Source: JAFAFN01 sp963707555 (GTDB taxonomy: Bacteria > Actinomycetota > Acidimicrobiia > Acidimicrobiales > Microtrichaceae). From it: DNA of 64,000 bases. The stretch's first letter is position 1; every line of letters begins with the position of its first letter. The notes under the pieces were generated by a model. It saw only the letters and a program-made list of their open reading frames with translations. It ran no database searches and was not told where the DNA came from. Where the stretch lies: NCBI GenBank assembly GCA_963707555.1, contig CAVPQM010000020.1, positions 356,649 through 420,648 of the forward strand, given 5' to 3'. Of the stretch, positions 55,937 to 64,000 are shown piece after piece. A program made the position numbers and the translations under genes.

Positions 55937-56216
55937 CCGCCAACAAGATCTCGTTCGCCCGTTTCAGCTCGCGGACCTCCGCCTCGAGCGCCTTGATCCG
56001 AGCCGCCTCCGACGTCGTGACGCCGGGCCGGCGGCCGCTGTCGATCTCGGCCTGCTTGCACCAGCCACGCAGCGTGTCCGGGTTCACCCCGACCCGCTGG
56101 CCGATCCGATGCACCGCCGCGTTCAACGACAGCTTTTCGTCCTCATCTCGAGCTTCGAGCACGAGCCGCACAGCCCGCTCCCGCAACTCCTCCGGGTACT
56201 TCCTCGGTGCTGGCAT
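55890..56216 (-). CDS. IS3 transposase orfA (copy B)
   Basis: 108 residues from ATG 56216 (PAPRKYPEELRERAVRLVLE). Helix-turn-helix RIGQRVGVNPDTLRGWCKQA and a leucine-zipper stretch ARIKALEAEVRELKRANEIL are the usual orfA domains. The end overlaps orfB, as needed for the programmed -1 frameshift that makes the fused transposase. Intact. Confidence 0.83.
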   Translation of the reverse strand: MPAPRKYPEELRERAVRLVLEARDEDEKLSLNAAVHRIGQRVGVNPDTLRGWCKQAEIDSGRRPGVTTSEAARIKALEAEVRELKRANEILLAASSFFARELDPRLPW

Positions 56217-56435
56217 GACTCCACCTTTCCGTGGGATCACACCCTCCACAACACCCGTGCTGATTCAGAGGGTGGTTTGTCATCACCGCGAGAGTGCTCG
56301 GCGTCGGGGTTCGCGATCTCTTGGAGTTCCTTGCATAGGACGCCATATGGGTGGGTAGGAACGCTCCGGACCTGGTGACGCGACCTCCCGGACACGCCAC
56401 GAGCGGCCCGCAACCCCTCGAAGGGAGTGGCGAGG

Positions 56436-57815
56436 ATGACCATGAACGACGGAAGCCTGCAGCTCAATCCACTGTTCGCCCGCCCCGGCGAATCGAGAGA
56501 ACACCCGCGTTTCGAGCTCGGTGAGTCCTCGATGCTGCCCGAGACGGCATATCAGTTCGTGCACGACGAGGCGATGCTGGACGGAAACGCCAGACTCAAC
56601 CTCGCCACGTTCGTCGGCACCTGGATGGATCCGACCGCGTCGAAGTTGTACACCGAGTCGTTCGACAAGAACATGATCGACAAGGACGAGTACCCCGCGA
56701 CGGCTGCGATCGAGGACCGCTGCTGGAAGATCCTCGCGGGGATCTGGCACGCACCGGACCCGATGCGGTCGATCGGGACCTCGACGATCGGTTCCTCGGA
56801 GGCGTGCATGCTCGGCGGGCTCGCGTTGAAGCGACGCTGGCAGGCCTCGCGGCGCGCGGCGGGCAAGCCCACCGATCGCCCGAACCTGGTGATGAGCTCG
56901 GCGGTCCAGGTGTGCTGGGAGAAGTTCGCCAACTACTGGGACGTCGAGGCTCGGCTCGTGCCGATCAGCGAGGAGCATCCGACGCTCGATGGGCACGACC
57001 TCGATCAGTTCGTCGACGAGAACACCATCGGCGTCGTCGCGATCCTCGGCGTGACCTACACCGGGATGTACGAGCCGGTGAAGGACATCGCTGCAGCACT
57101 CGACCGGATCCAGGCGGACACCGGCCTGGACATCGCGATCCACGTCGACGGAGCGTCCGGCGGCTTCATCGCCCCGTTCGTTCAGCCGGAACTGGAATGG
57201 GATTTCCGCCTCGAACGCGTGCACTCGATCAGCACGAGCGGCCACAAGTTTGGGCTGGTGTATCCGGGGGTCGGGTGGGTGGTCTGGCGTGATGCCGAGT
57301 ACCTACCGGAGGACCTCGTCTTCAAGGTCTCGTACCTGGGCGGCGAGATGCCGACCTTCGCGTTGAACTTCTCGAGACCCGGCGCCCAGGTGCTGTTGCA
57401 GTACTACAACTTCCTCCGGCTCGGTCGGGACGGGTACACCGAGGTCCAGAGCGCCTGTCGTGACGTCGCGCTGCACCTGTCCGGCGCGATCGGGGCCATG
57501 CCGGCGTTCGAGCTGTGGAACGACGGCTCGGACATCCCGGTGTTCGCGTGGCGACTCCGTGCCGGTCACACCGAGAACTGGGATCTCTACGAGCTGTCGA
57601 ACCAGCTGCGCCAGAGGGGGTGGCTCGTCCCCGCCTACCCGATGCCCGACGATCTCGCCGATCTCACGGTCCAACGAGTCGTGGTCCGCAACGGCTTGTC
57701 GATGGACCTCGCCGACTCCCTGCTCGACAGCATCCGGTCGAGCGTCGACTACCTCGACGGGCTCTCGAGCCCGTTGCCCACCCACGGTCGGCCGACCCAG
57801 ACGTTCCACCACTGA
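56436..57815 (+). CDS. gad: Glutamate decarboxylase, copy 2
   Basis: 459 residues from ATG 56436, differing from copy 1 by very few bases. The PLP-lysine segment reads STSGHKFGLVYPG (Phe instead of Tyr). All catalytic features of copy 1 are present and the frame is intact. With copy 1 the cell has two decarboxylase genes with identical leaders, raising dosage. Confidence 0.93.
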   Translation: MTMNDGSLQLNPLFARPGESREHPRFELGESSMLPETAYQFVHDEAMLDGNARLNLATFVGTWMDPTASKLYTESFDKNMIDKDEYPATAAIEDRCWKILAGIWHAPDPMRSIGTSTIGSSEACMLGGLALKRRWQASRRAAGKPTDRPNLVMSSAVQVCWEKFANYWDVEARLVPISEEHPTLDGHDLDQFVDENTIGVVAILGVTYTGMYEPVKDIAAALDRIQADTGLDIAIHVDGASGGFIAPFVQPELEWDFRLERVHSISTSGHKFGLVYPGVGWVVWRDAEYLPEDLVFKVSYLGGEMPTFALNFSRPGAQVLLQYYNFLRLGRDGYTEVQSACRDVALHLSGAIGAMPAFELWNDGSDIPVFAWRLRAGHTENWDLYELSNQLRQRGWLVPAYPMPDDLADLTVQRVVVRNGLSMDLADSLLDSIRSSVDYLDGLSSPLPTHGRPTQTFHH

Positions 57816-57826
57816 ACGGAGTCCCG

Positions 57827-59292
57827 ATGTCGGACGAGGATGGGAACGCGGCCCCGGCACGCCGCAGCCAGCTGAAGTTGGGGCAGCTGGCGGTGCTCAC
57901 GGTCGTGGCCGTGGCAAGCCTGCGCAGCCTGCCGACCATGGCGACCTACGGGCTCGGATCGATCACGTTGTACGTGATCCCTGCGATCGTGTTCCTGGTG
58001 CCGACCGCGCTCGTCGCCGCCGAGCTGGCGACGGGCTGGAAGGGCGGCGTGTACGTCTGGGTCCGTGAGGCGTTGGGCAACCGATGGGGATTTGTGTCGA
58101 TCTGGCTCCAGTGGATCCAGAACGTCGTCTGGTTCCCGGTCCAGCTCGCCTTCATCGCGGCAGCGATCGCGTTCACGATCGGCCAGGACCACCTCGCGAA
58201 CAGCGGTCTCTTCACCGCGGCGATCATCATCGTCCTGTACTACCTGTCGACCCTGGTGACGCTCCGCGGCGGCAACCTGTTCGCGAAAGTCGGATCCTGG
58301 GGCGGGATCATCGGCACCATCATCCCTGGGCTCCTGCTGATCGTGCTCGGGATCATCTGGTTGGCCAGCGACACCAAGAGCCAGACACCCCTCGAGTGGG
58401 GCGACGTGATCCCGCCGTTCTCCGGCATCTCGTCGATCGTGCTGATCGTGTCGAACTTCCTCGCCTACGCCGGCATGGAGGTGAACGCCGTGCACGTGAA
58501 CGACATGAGCCGACCGGGACGGGACTATCCCAGAGCGATCCTGATCGCGGCCGCACTGATCCTCGGAGTGTTCATCATCCCCACCCTCGCGATCGCGATG
58601 ATGGTTCCAAAGTCCCAACTCGGGCTCACCACCGGCATCATGCTCGCCTTCCGCGTGTTCTTCGATCACTTCAGCATCGGATGGGCCACGTACGTCCTCG
58701 GCGCGATGATCGCGATCGGTGCGCTCGCCTCGGTCGTGACCTGGATCGCCGGCCCGTCCAAGGGGTTGTTGCTCGCAGGCGAGACCGGCGTGCTGCCGAA
58801 GTGGATGCAGAAGCGCAACAAGGCCGGGGTCCAGGAAGGCATCCTCGTCGTCCAGGCAGTCGTCGTCACGCTGCTGGCACTGGCCTTCGTCGTCATCCCC
58901 AACGTGAGCACCGCGTTCTTCACGCTGGTCGACATGGCCGCTGCGTTGTACCTGATCATGTACTGCCTGATGTTCGCGTCGGCGATCGTGCTTCGTCGCA
59001 CGAAACCCAACGTCAAGCGCGCCTACCGCGTCCCGCGATGAACCTCGTCGCCGGGGTCGGCTTCGTCGCCTCGCTCGCGGCGCTGGTGCTCGGGTTCGTG
59101 CCACCCGCCGGCCTGTCCGGTATCCCCAACGGCGCGTACCCGTTCGTCATGTTGGCTGTGATCGTCGTCCTCGGTGGGCCTCCGCTGATCTTCTACGCCG
59201 TGAAGAAGCCGTCGTGGGTCACCGCCCCTCCCGCCGACGACACCCACCAGGGGGATCCCGGAGCCGCCTCCATAGGGAGCGGCACGACATGA
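57827..59292 (+). pseudogene. gadC: GadC-like antiporter, copy 2, frameshifted
   Basis: Identical to copy 1 up to AYRVP, then one C is missing from a CCCC run (59032-59034). Translation would end about 405 residues in, losing the last helices (AGVGFVASLAALVLGFVP, YPFVMLAVIVVLGG), though the missing part is in frame +1 just downstream and begins at an ATG (59038). Either a recent inactivation or a homopolymer base-calling error. Confidence 0.8.
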
Positions 59293-59672
59293 CGCGCCGC
59301 CGGGTTCCTTGGATCATGGTCGCTGCGGTGATCGCCGTCGGTGCCGCTGCGTGTTCCGAACAAGATGCGACGGCGACGGCGACGGCTCGGGCCAACGAGC
59401 TCGTCGCCGAGGCTCGGTCGACAGGGGTGGCACCCGACCTCGACGTCGACGTCGCAGAGTCGCTCTACGGCGAGGATGCCCCGGCCGTCTGTGGCCCGCT
59501 CGAGGACGATCCCGTGAACATCACCACTTGGTCACGGGTGAATCGCGGCATGCCGGACACATTGGTCAATGACCTCATCCGCTACGACCGGCTCGTGATC
59601 GACACCTACTGCCCGGATCTGCACAACCGCTTCGACGACCTGCTCGACGACCTCCACCACCAACCGGACTGA
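59289..59672 (+). CDS. Small lipoprotein of the gad operon, copy 2
   Basis: 127 residues, same sequence as copy 1: lipobox VGAAAC and two further cysteines. Starts in the gadC stop region (ATGA). Retained unchanged although gadC of this copy is broken, which argues the break is recent. Confidence 0.75.
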   Translation: MTRRRVPWIMVAAVIAVGAAACSEQDATATATARANELVAEARSTGVAPDLDVDVAESLYGEDAPAVCGPLEDDPVNITTWSRVNRGMPDTLVNDLIRYDRLVIDTYCPDLHNRFDDLLDDLHHQPD

Positions 59673-59881
59673 TACTGCCTGGCGGCCAGCAGCTGCTGGT
59701 TCCCTCGGCCCGCTGGCAGGACCCGTTCGATGTCCGCCGACCCCACCGGCACCTCGGCCCGGTCGGCCTCGCCGTCGAGCAGCCGATCGTGGTCCACGAG
59801 GAAGTTCTCGGGCTCGACGACCACATCGAACCCGTCGTGTAGTGAGCGGACGATATGGGCCGCCAGAGGAGTGGGCAGCAT
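59606..59881 (-). CDS. Possible small antisense gene between lipoprotein and yhiM (copy 2)
   Basis: 91 residues from an ATG complementary to 59879-59881: LPTPLAAHIVRSLHDGFDVV, then VEPENFLVDHDRLLDGEADR. Acidic and protein-like to about residue 70, Ser/Arg-rich at the end where it overlaps the lipoprotein gene. It would be divergent from yhiM and could mark a control region. Not recognised; may be a shadow. Confidence 0.28.
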   Translation of the reverse strand: MLPTPLAAHIVRSLHDGFDVVVEPENFLVDHDRLLDGEADRAEVPVGSADIERVLPAGRGNQQLLAARQYQSGWWWRSSSRSSKRLCRSGQ

Positions 59882-60926
59882 GAATCCGACGATCAGCGTC
59901 CTGTTCCGGGCGATCCCGTTGGCGATGGGGGCGATCTGCCTCTCGTTCGGGCTCTACGTGCTGTCCGGTGGTGACGCGGCCGCCCACTTCGTCGCGGGTC
60001 ACGTCCTCGTGGCGTTGACGGCGATCTGCTTCGCGCTGTTCACGACCGCCGCCACGATCATCCGCCAGCTCATCCACCGGTACGGGCCGGGGTGGGCCGC
60101 CGCGCTGCCCGTGCTCGGGTACACGGTGTCGTTGGCCACGATGATCTGGGGCGTCACGATCATCGCCCGCGGCGACGAGTTGAAGTACGTGGTCGCCGGG
60201 CACGTGACCCTCGGCATCGGGTTCATCGCTGCCTGCGTCAGCACCGTGGCGGCCGCGTCGACCAAGTTCGTGCTCATCCAGCAGAGCGAGGCACGAGCGG
60301 TCGGGAGCGGCCCGCCCGACGGTGCGTACTCACGCCGCGTCGGTGAGGTGCTCGTGGCCATCCCGGCGCTGGTGGCGCTGGTCGGAACGGTGGTGGCGGT
60401 GACCCTGTTCGCGCGAGGCGGCGACGTGGCCCTCGTTGCCGGGCACGTGATGTTCGGGCTGTCGGCGATCTGCGCTGCGCTCGTGGCGCTCGTGGCGAGC
60501 ATCGTGCGGCAGGTCCGCAACGAGTTCGGCGACGCCGAGCGCTACCGCTGGTCGTGGTGGGTGGTCGCGACCGGGGCCATCAACGTCGTGTTGGGCCTCT
60601 TCGTCCTGCTCGGCTCCGACGACCCGGCTCGCCTTGCTCCCGGGACCGTGCTCATCGGACTGGGTCTGATCTGCTTCAGCATCCTGTCCAAGGTGCTCCT
60701 GCTCGCTCTCGTGTGGAGGCAGACCTTCGCGCTCGCCAACCGGATCCCGCTGATCCCCGTCGGCACGGCCTTGGCCTGCCTGTTCTTCGCGGCCTTCCTC
60801 TTCGAGGCGACCGACGCTCAACCGGGCTTCTTCGTCGGCGCTCACGTCCTGGTGGGCCTCGGCGCCGTGTGCTTCACGCTGTTCTCGATCGTGTCGATCC
60901 TGGAAGCGGGGACGTCGAAGGAGTAG
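59880..60926 (+). CDS. yhiM: YhiM-like (DUF2776) inner-membrane acid-resistance protein
   Basis: 348 residues from ATG 59880. About ten transmembrane helices. Closely resembles E. coli YhiM through its length: IPLAMGAICLSFGLYVLSGG, repeated VAGHV..G...ICA blocks, SDDPARLAPGTVLIGLGLIC, LALVWRQTFALANRIPLIPV and the C-terminus GLGAVCFTLFSIVSILEAGT. YhiM is needed for E. coli survival and division at low pH. Here it ends the gad module and is intact; it converges with clcA 22 bases on. The transported substrate, if any, is unknown. Confidence 0.87.
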   Translation: MNPTISVLFRAIPLAMGAICLSFGLYVLSGGDAAAHFVAGHVLVALTAICFALFTTAATIIRQLIHRYGPGWAAALPVLGYTVSLATMIWGVTIIARGDELKYVVAGHVTLGIGFIAACVSTVAAASTKFVLIQQSEARAVGSGPPDGAYSRRVGEVLVAIPALVALVGTVVAVTLFARGGDVALVAGHVMFGLSAICAALVALVASIVRQVRNEFGDAERYRWSWWVVATGAINVVLGLFVLLGSDDPARLAPGTVLIGLGLICFSILSKVLLLALVWRQTFALANRIPLIPVGTALACLFFAAFLFEATDAQPGFFVGAHVLVGLGAVCFTLFSIVSILEAGTSKE

Positions 60927-60948
60927 CGCAACCCTGGCCTGGAGTCGA

Positions 60949-62259
60949 TCAGGTTCGGTGGAGCATGCGGAGCCGCAGAGTGTCGTACACGGGGTCGGAG
61001 CGGAGCTGGGTCGCGATGAGCACCGCCGCGAAGCTGGCAGCGAGCAGCGCCGTGGTGAGCTCCGACGCTCCGGTCATCTCGACGATCAGCGCGATGCCGG
61101 TCACGGGGGCGCGGACGACCCCGGTGAAGAACGCCGCCATGCCGACGACGGCGAACATCGTGGCCGACGACGAACCAGTCGGAAGCAGACCCCCGATGCC
61201 GGCGTACACGAGCGCGCCCCACAACGCGCCGATGGCGAGCAGCGGTGAGAACAGGCCGCCGGGCACGCCGGTGGCGTAGCACGTCGGGCCGATGAGCAGC
61301 CGGATGGCGAGGTAGCCGAGCAGGGGTCCGGAGTGGACCAGGTCGCCGCTCAGGACCTCACGGGTGAGCGCGTCGCCGCCGGTGGCGAAGTTGGTGTTGA
61401 GCACGAACGCCGCGCCGACGAGTGCGCCGACCGCAGCGGCCACGACCATCGGGTTGCGCACGGGTGATCGATCGTCGAGCCAGAGCGCCCCGGCCACGAC
61501 CTTGTTGTAGAGCGCGCCGAGCGCGCCCGTGGTGAGGCCGAACATCGCCAACACGAGGACCAGCCACAACGACGGCGTCGGGAGTTGCTCCACCGGCAGG
61601 TCCAGCGAGTCGCCGATCATGAGGTGGGAGCAGCTGACGGCGATCGGGCACACGATGAGGGTGGCGACGACGAGGCGGAGTTGGAAGGACTTGGTCACTT
61701 CTTCGAACGCGAACAGCGCTCCTGCCACGGGGGCGTTGAACGCGACGCCCAGGCCCGCGCCGGCCACTGCGGTCTGCAGCACGCGCAGGTCGGACGGAGG
61801 CACGCGGCTCAGCCGGGCGCCGGCAGTGCCGAGCACCGCGCCCATCTGGACCGTCGGGCCCTCACGACCGAGAACGAGCCCCGAACCGAGCGCGAGGAGA
61901 CCTCCGACGAACTTGGCGGGGACGACGCGTGCCGGCGCCGGCGGGACCTCGCCGCGCCAGACCGCCTCGACGCGTTGGATGCCGCTGCCGGCCGCCAGGG
62001 GAACGTAGCGGACGATCCATCGAGCGAGCGCTGCTGCCGAGGCGGTCACGGCGATCGGGACCAACCATGCAGGCCCCGGCGAGTCGCGCGCCCAGGTGAC
62101 GAGGTCGCTCATCCGGTCGCCGGCTCGGATCAGGCACCACTGAAAGGCGCCGCCGACGAATCCGATGGCGGCCCCAGCGAGGGCGGCGATGAGGCTCAGG
62201 CGCACCAGACCGCGTCCGGGCGCTTCACCTCTCGCGTCGTCCGTCTCAGACGAGTCCAT
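60949..62259 (-). CDS. clcA: ClC-type H+/Cl- exchange transporter
   Basis: 436 residues, about 12-14 helices. Selectivity motifs: GSGIQRVEA (GSGIP-like), LGREGPTVQMG (gating Glu in REGP), GALFAFEEVTKS (the internal proton Glu of the EE pair) and GVPGGLFSPLLAIGA (GxFxP). Both proton-path glutamates indicate an exchanger rather than a channel. In E. coli ClcA supplies the electrical shunt that lets Gad/GadC run at pH 2. Convergent with yhiM, 22 bases apart. Its promoter lies near 62270. Confidence 0.88.
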   Translation of the reverse strand: MDSSETDDARGEAPGRGLVRLSLIAALAGAAIGFVGGAFQWCLIRAGDRMSDLVTWARDSPGPAWLVPIAVTASAAALARWIVRYVPLAAGSGIQRVEAVWRGEVPPAPARVVPAKFVGGLLALGSGLVLGREGPTVQMGAVLGTAGARLSRVPPSDLRVLQTAVAGAGLGVAFNAPVAGALFAFEEVTKSFQLRLVVATLIVCPIAVSCSHLMIGDSLDLPVEQLPTPSLWLVLVLAMFGLTTGALGALYNKVVAGALWLDDRSPVRNPMVVAAAVGALVGAAFVLNTNFATGGDALTREVLSGDLVHSGPLLGYLAIRLLIGPTCYATGVPGGLFSPLLAIGALWGALVYAGIGGLLPTGSSSATMFAVVGMAAFFTGVVRAPVTGIALIVEMTGASELTTALLAASFAAVLIATQLRSDPVYDTLRLRMLHRT

Positions 62260-62420
62260 GGTTGATCAATACCAGACCCTCGCGACGATTCGTCGTCAGT
62301 ACCTGCTGTGCGAACCAACGCGCCCGGGCCCTGCGTTCGCGGCCGGACTCACCATGTGCAGCGCGAGTCGAGCGTCGCGTCTGCAGAGTCGGGGGGTTCA
62401 GCGGAACCGTCCGCAGGTCA

Positions 62421-63300
62421 TCACAGGTACCGTTCGCCGTCGGCGAGGGCGCGGACCTGCACGACAGCGGCGTTGGCCCCGGGCATGCGGTCGGCGACCC
62501 ACTTGCTGGCGTCCCAGGCGATACCGCCGCCCCACCCGTCGAGGTTCGGCAGACGCCCGAACGACCCGTTCGGGTTCAGGACCGCGTGCCGAGCGTAGGT
62601 GGTGTACGAGATCGCACCGCTGTTCATGTTGATGGAGCCGATGTCGGTCGTCGAGCGGTCCGATGCCCACAACGGCGTGTTCAGCGCCGCCCACCACTGG
62701 GCGTTGAACCCGGTGGGTGTTGCCACTGAGACCATGTAGGCGTTCACGCTGCGGTTCCCGCGGTCCCGCAGCAGGCTCGTGAACTCCGCCTGGGTGGGCA
62801 GGCGCCAGCCACCGAAGGGCGCCGGGCCTCCCGGCGTGCCCGGCGGGGCGGCCTCGTTCCACCGCGACCACTCCATGGCACCGATCGACCAGTGCAGCAC
62901 ACCGGAACCGGCGCCCTGCCACATCAGCGACGACTGCAGGTCGACGACGACGCCGGGCGTGTCGAGGCGGGCGGGGAGCTGGGCACGCTGGCGGGCCTCG
63001 GCTTCGTTGTACATGTCGATGGCCCCGGTGACGTTGCCGGCGATCACCGACTGGTACTCGGCCTCGAGGTACGCAGCAGCGGCCTGCCACGACGCGAAGT
63101 CGTCGTACACCGCGTACACGGCGTCGTTCTCGGCCTTGGAGATGAAGCGTTGGCGAGCCTTGATGGTGTCGGCGTACTTGGCGACGATCGACTTCGCGTT
63201 CCCCGTTCCGGCTTCGAGGAACAGGTTCAGCGTTCACGAACGCGCCGCCAGCCAGGGTGTTGTAGTTGTTGCGGAAGTTGTCGAGGGCGACCTTGCCCAC
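62421..63300 (-). pseudogene. Lcl/DUF1566-type protein, N-terminally damaged
   Basis: From near 63119 a continuous frame gives YDDFASWQAAAAYLEAEYQS (helical), DLQSSLMWQGAGSGVLHWSI, GGWRLPTQAEFTSLLRDRGN and WGGGIAWDASKWVADRMPG: the Lcl C-terminal (DUF1566) domain of adhesins and surface proteins. Upstream, VALDNFRNNYNTLAGGAFVN precedes a frame break near 63235 and then LFLEAGTGNAKSIVAKYADT. At 63300 it runs into the permease scar, so the N-terminus (and any signal) is lost. Confidence 0.6.
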
Positions 63301-63344
63301 TCGCCGCCGGTGTCGCCCGGACGGTACGTCGCGACGTCGGGTAG
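63300..63344 (+). pseudogene. 45-base copy of the ABC-2 permease 3' end
   Basis: Encodes LAAGVARTVRRDVG and a stop; 42 of 45 bases match 28045-28089. No homology on either side. A scar of the same rearrangements that broke the permease at 27.4-28.1 kb. Confidence 0.6.
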
Positions 63345-63463
63345 TCAGCTCGGCCGAAGCCCGGTCGCTCACGATGCCTTCCCGGCGAGTGGGACGCGCA
63401 CGATGCAGGGCACCTGGTGCGCGCAATGAGTACGTTGTGGCCCGGATGCAGGAGGGGGTCCTG
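63345..63463. other. Short intergenic region
   Basis: About 120 bases between the scar and the lipoprotein start. An AGGAGGGGG ribosome binding site stands just before 63464; no other signal is clear. Confidence 0.4.
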
Positions 63464-64000
63464 ATGAAGCGATGGATGGTGCCGGCCATGGCCGGTGTGG
63501 TGATGCTGCTCGGAACCGCGGGCGCGTGCGACCCGCCGCCTCCGGCCGGATGGCTCCGACCCGAGGTGCAGGACCTGACCGTCTCGCCGACGCCCGTGGT
63601 GCCCGGCGAACCGTTCACGCTCTCGGCGGCGCTCGTCGACGACCACCAGATCGCGTGGATCGACGTGTGGTTCCGCTCTCCGACCGGACGCGAGAGCCGC
63701 CCCTGCGAACTGCCGTCATTCGATCCGCAGGGCGACCCGCAGACCCGGGTCGACGTGGTCGTTCCATGCCAGCTGCCCGAGTTCGCGCTGAACGGCACAT
63801 GGACCGTCGTGATGAACGTGTACGACGGCGAGACCTTCACCGGGCACGGCGCTGGCGCCGGTCAGGCCGTCACGACCTTCGAGGCACTCGGAGGCAGCAA
63901 CGACGACGAGCCGCCGGTCGTCGAGGCGTTCACGATCGATCCCGCGTCACCGATCCAGGGTCAGCCCTTCACTGTCACAGTGCGCGTCTCCGACGACCAT
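63464..64000 (+). CDS. Lipoprotein with Ig-like repeats, partial
   Basis: Starts at ATG 63464, 6 bases after AGGAGGGGG (chosen over in-frame ATG 63446, which lacks a site). Signal peptide VPAMAGVVMLLGTAGAC with lipobox. Two Ig-like beta repeats: PEVQDLTVSPTPVVPGEPFT and PPVVEAFTIDPASPIQGQPF, spaced by about 95 residues, each a strand-rich adhesin-type unit. Continues past the window. Likely a cell-surface protein, as is the RCC1 lipoprotein at 24.7 kb. Confidence 0.75.
   Translation, partial: MKRWMVPAMAGVVMLLGTAGACDPPPPAGWLRPEVQDLTVSPTPVVPGEPFTLSAALVDDHQIAWIDVWFRSPTGRESRPCELPSFDPQGDPQTRVDVVVPCQLPEFALNGTWTVVMNVYDGETFTGHGAGAGQAVTTFEALGGSNDDEPPVVEAFTIDPASPIQGQPFTVTVRVSDDH

Larger units (their letters stand above)
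54914..56267 (-). mobile_element. IS3-family insertion sequence, copy B
   Basis: 1,354 bp with clear terminal inverted repeats: left TGAATCAGCACGGGTTCAGT, right (read inward) TGAATCAGCACGGGTGTTGT, both then GGAGGG. Carries orfA and orfB overlapping for a -1 frameshift. The base after its right end is the first base of acid-resistance module copy 2. Copy A is a diverged relative. Confidence 0.86.
56268..60926 (+). repeat. Acid-resistance module, copy 2 (partner 31417-36078)
   Basis: Direct repeat of 31417-36078, flush against the right end of IS3 copy B. Matches copy 1 almost base for base through the lipoprotein and following spacer, then at about 90 percent through yhiM. Compared with copy 1 it has one base fewer in gadC (CCC for CCCC at 59032). 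Confidence 0.92.

Noticed and set aside
1..64000. CRISPR arrays, rRNA genes or riboswitches
   Set aside because: No regularly spaced repeats, rRNA cores or recognisable riboswitch folds were found by reading.

Overview
The window is GC-rich DNA with the gene style of an actinobacterium. Gene content (RCC1/Ig-like lipoproteins, F420-type oxidoreductase, DUF2804, SCO6880-like transfer protein) fits a member of the Acidimicrobiia such as the Ilumatobacter group; that placement is inference, since no rRNA or taxonomic marker is present. It is a mosaic: an integrated conjugative element on the left, accessory genes with nested insertion sequences in the middle, and a large duplicated acid-resistance module.

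1-22.7 kb: right-hand part of an integrative conjugative element. A peptidoglycan hydrolase (cut by the window edge), a pilin-sized protein, a one-helix protein, a VirB6/TrbL-like membrane protein, an SCO6880-like protein and a VirB4-like ATPase form one tightly overlapping plus-strand operon, followed by a CHC2/TOPRIM primase. A VirD4-like coupling protein and a giant frameshifted methyltransferase-helicase follow. Cargo includes a HEPN-type protein on the opposite strand, an orphan type III restriction (Res) subunit whose Mod partner survives only as a C-terminal stub, and an N-truncated alkylsulfatase fused to that break. The element ends at 22674-22719 in a 3' half of tRNA-Met (anticodon CAT), a probable attachment site, preceded by clustered GGTACG hexamers. 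No integrase or relaxase is visible in the window.

22.7-31.4 kb: an IS3-family element nested in an IS481-family transposase, a broken RCC1/HYR lipoprotein, a broken response regulator/kinase pair, a broken ABC-2 permease, then intact genes (hydrolase-AHSA1 fusion, VOC protein, DUF2804 protein).

31.4-36.1 kb and 56.3-60.9 kb: two copies of a 4.66-kb module holding glutamate decarboxylase, a GadC-like antiporter, a small lipoprotein and a YhiM-like (DUF2776) membrane protein. The second copy is followed, convergently, by a ClcA-type H+/Cl- exchanger. Together they would consume cytosolic protons, exchange glutamate for GABA, and balance charge: a glutamate-dependent acid-resistance island. 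Copy 1 has a broken yhiM and intact gadC; copy 2 has a frameshifted gadC and intact yhiM.

36.1-43.6 kb: mostly intact single genes (GH43 lipoprotein, ArsR-SRPBCC pair, RibD-like reductase, deazaflavin oxidoreductase, DUF1353, AraC regulator, SRPBCC, second VOC copy, SDR). 43.6-52.0 kb: a tandem-TetR regulator followed by a co-directional catabolic cluster (esterase, acyl-CoA-dehydrogenase-like protein, two Fe(II)/2-oxoglutarate dioxygenases, NTF2-like protein, SDR, amidohydrolase, nitroreductase) in which almost every gene carries one or more single-base frameshifts. 52.0-56.3 kb: an IS256-family element truncating a DinB gene, a gene-poor stretch, and the second IS481/IS3 nest, whose IS3 end abuts copy 2 of the acid-resistance module. 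60.9-64 kb: clcA, an Lcl/DUF1566-type protein and a partial lipoprotein.

Frameshifts are unevenly spread; sequencing or assembly error cannot be separated from real decay using the sequence alone.
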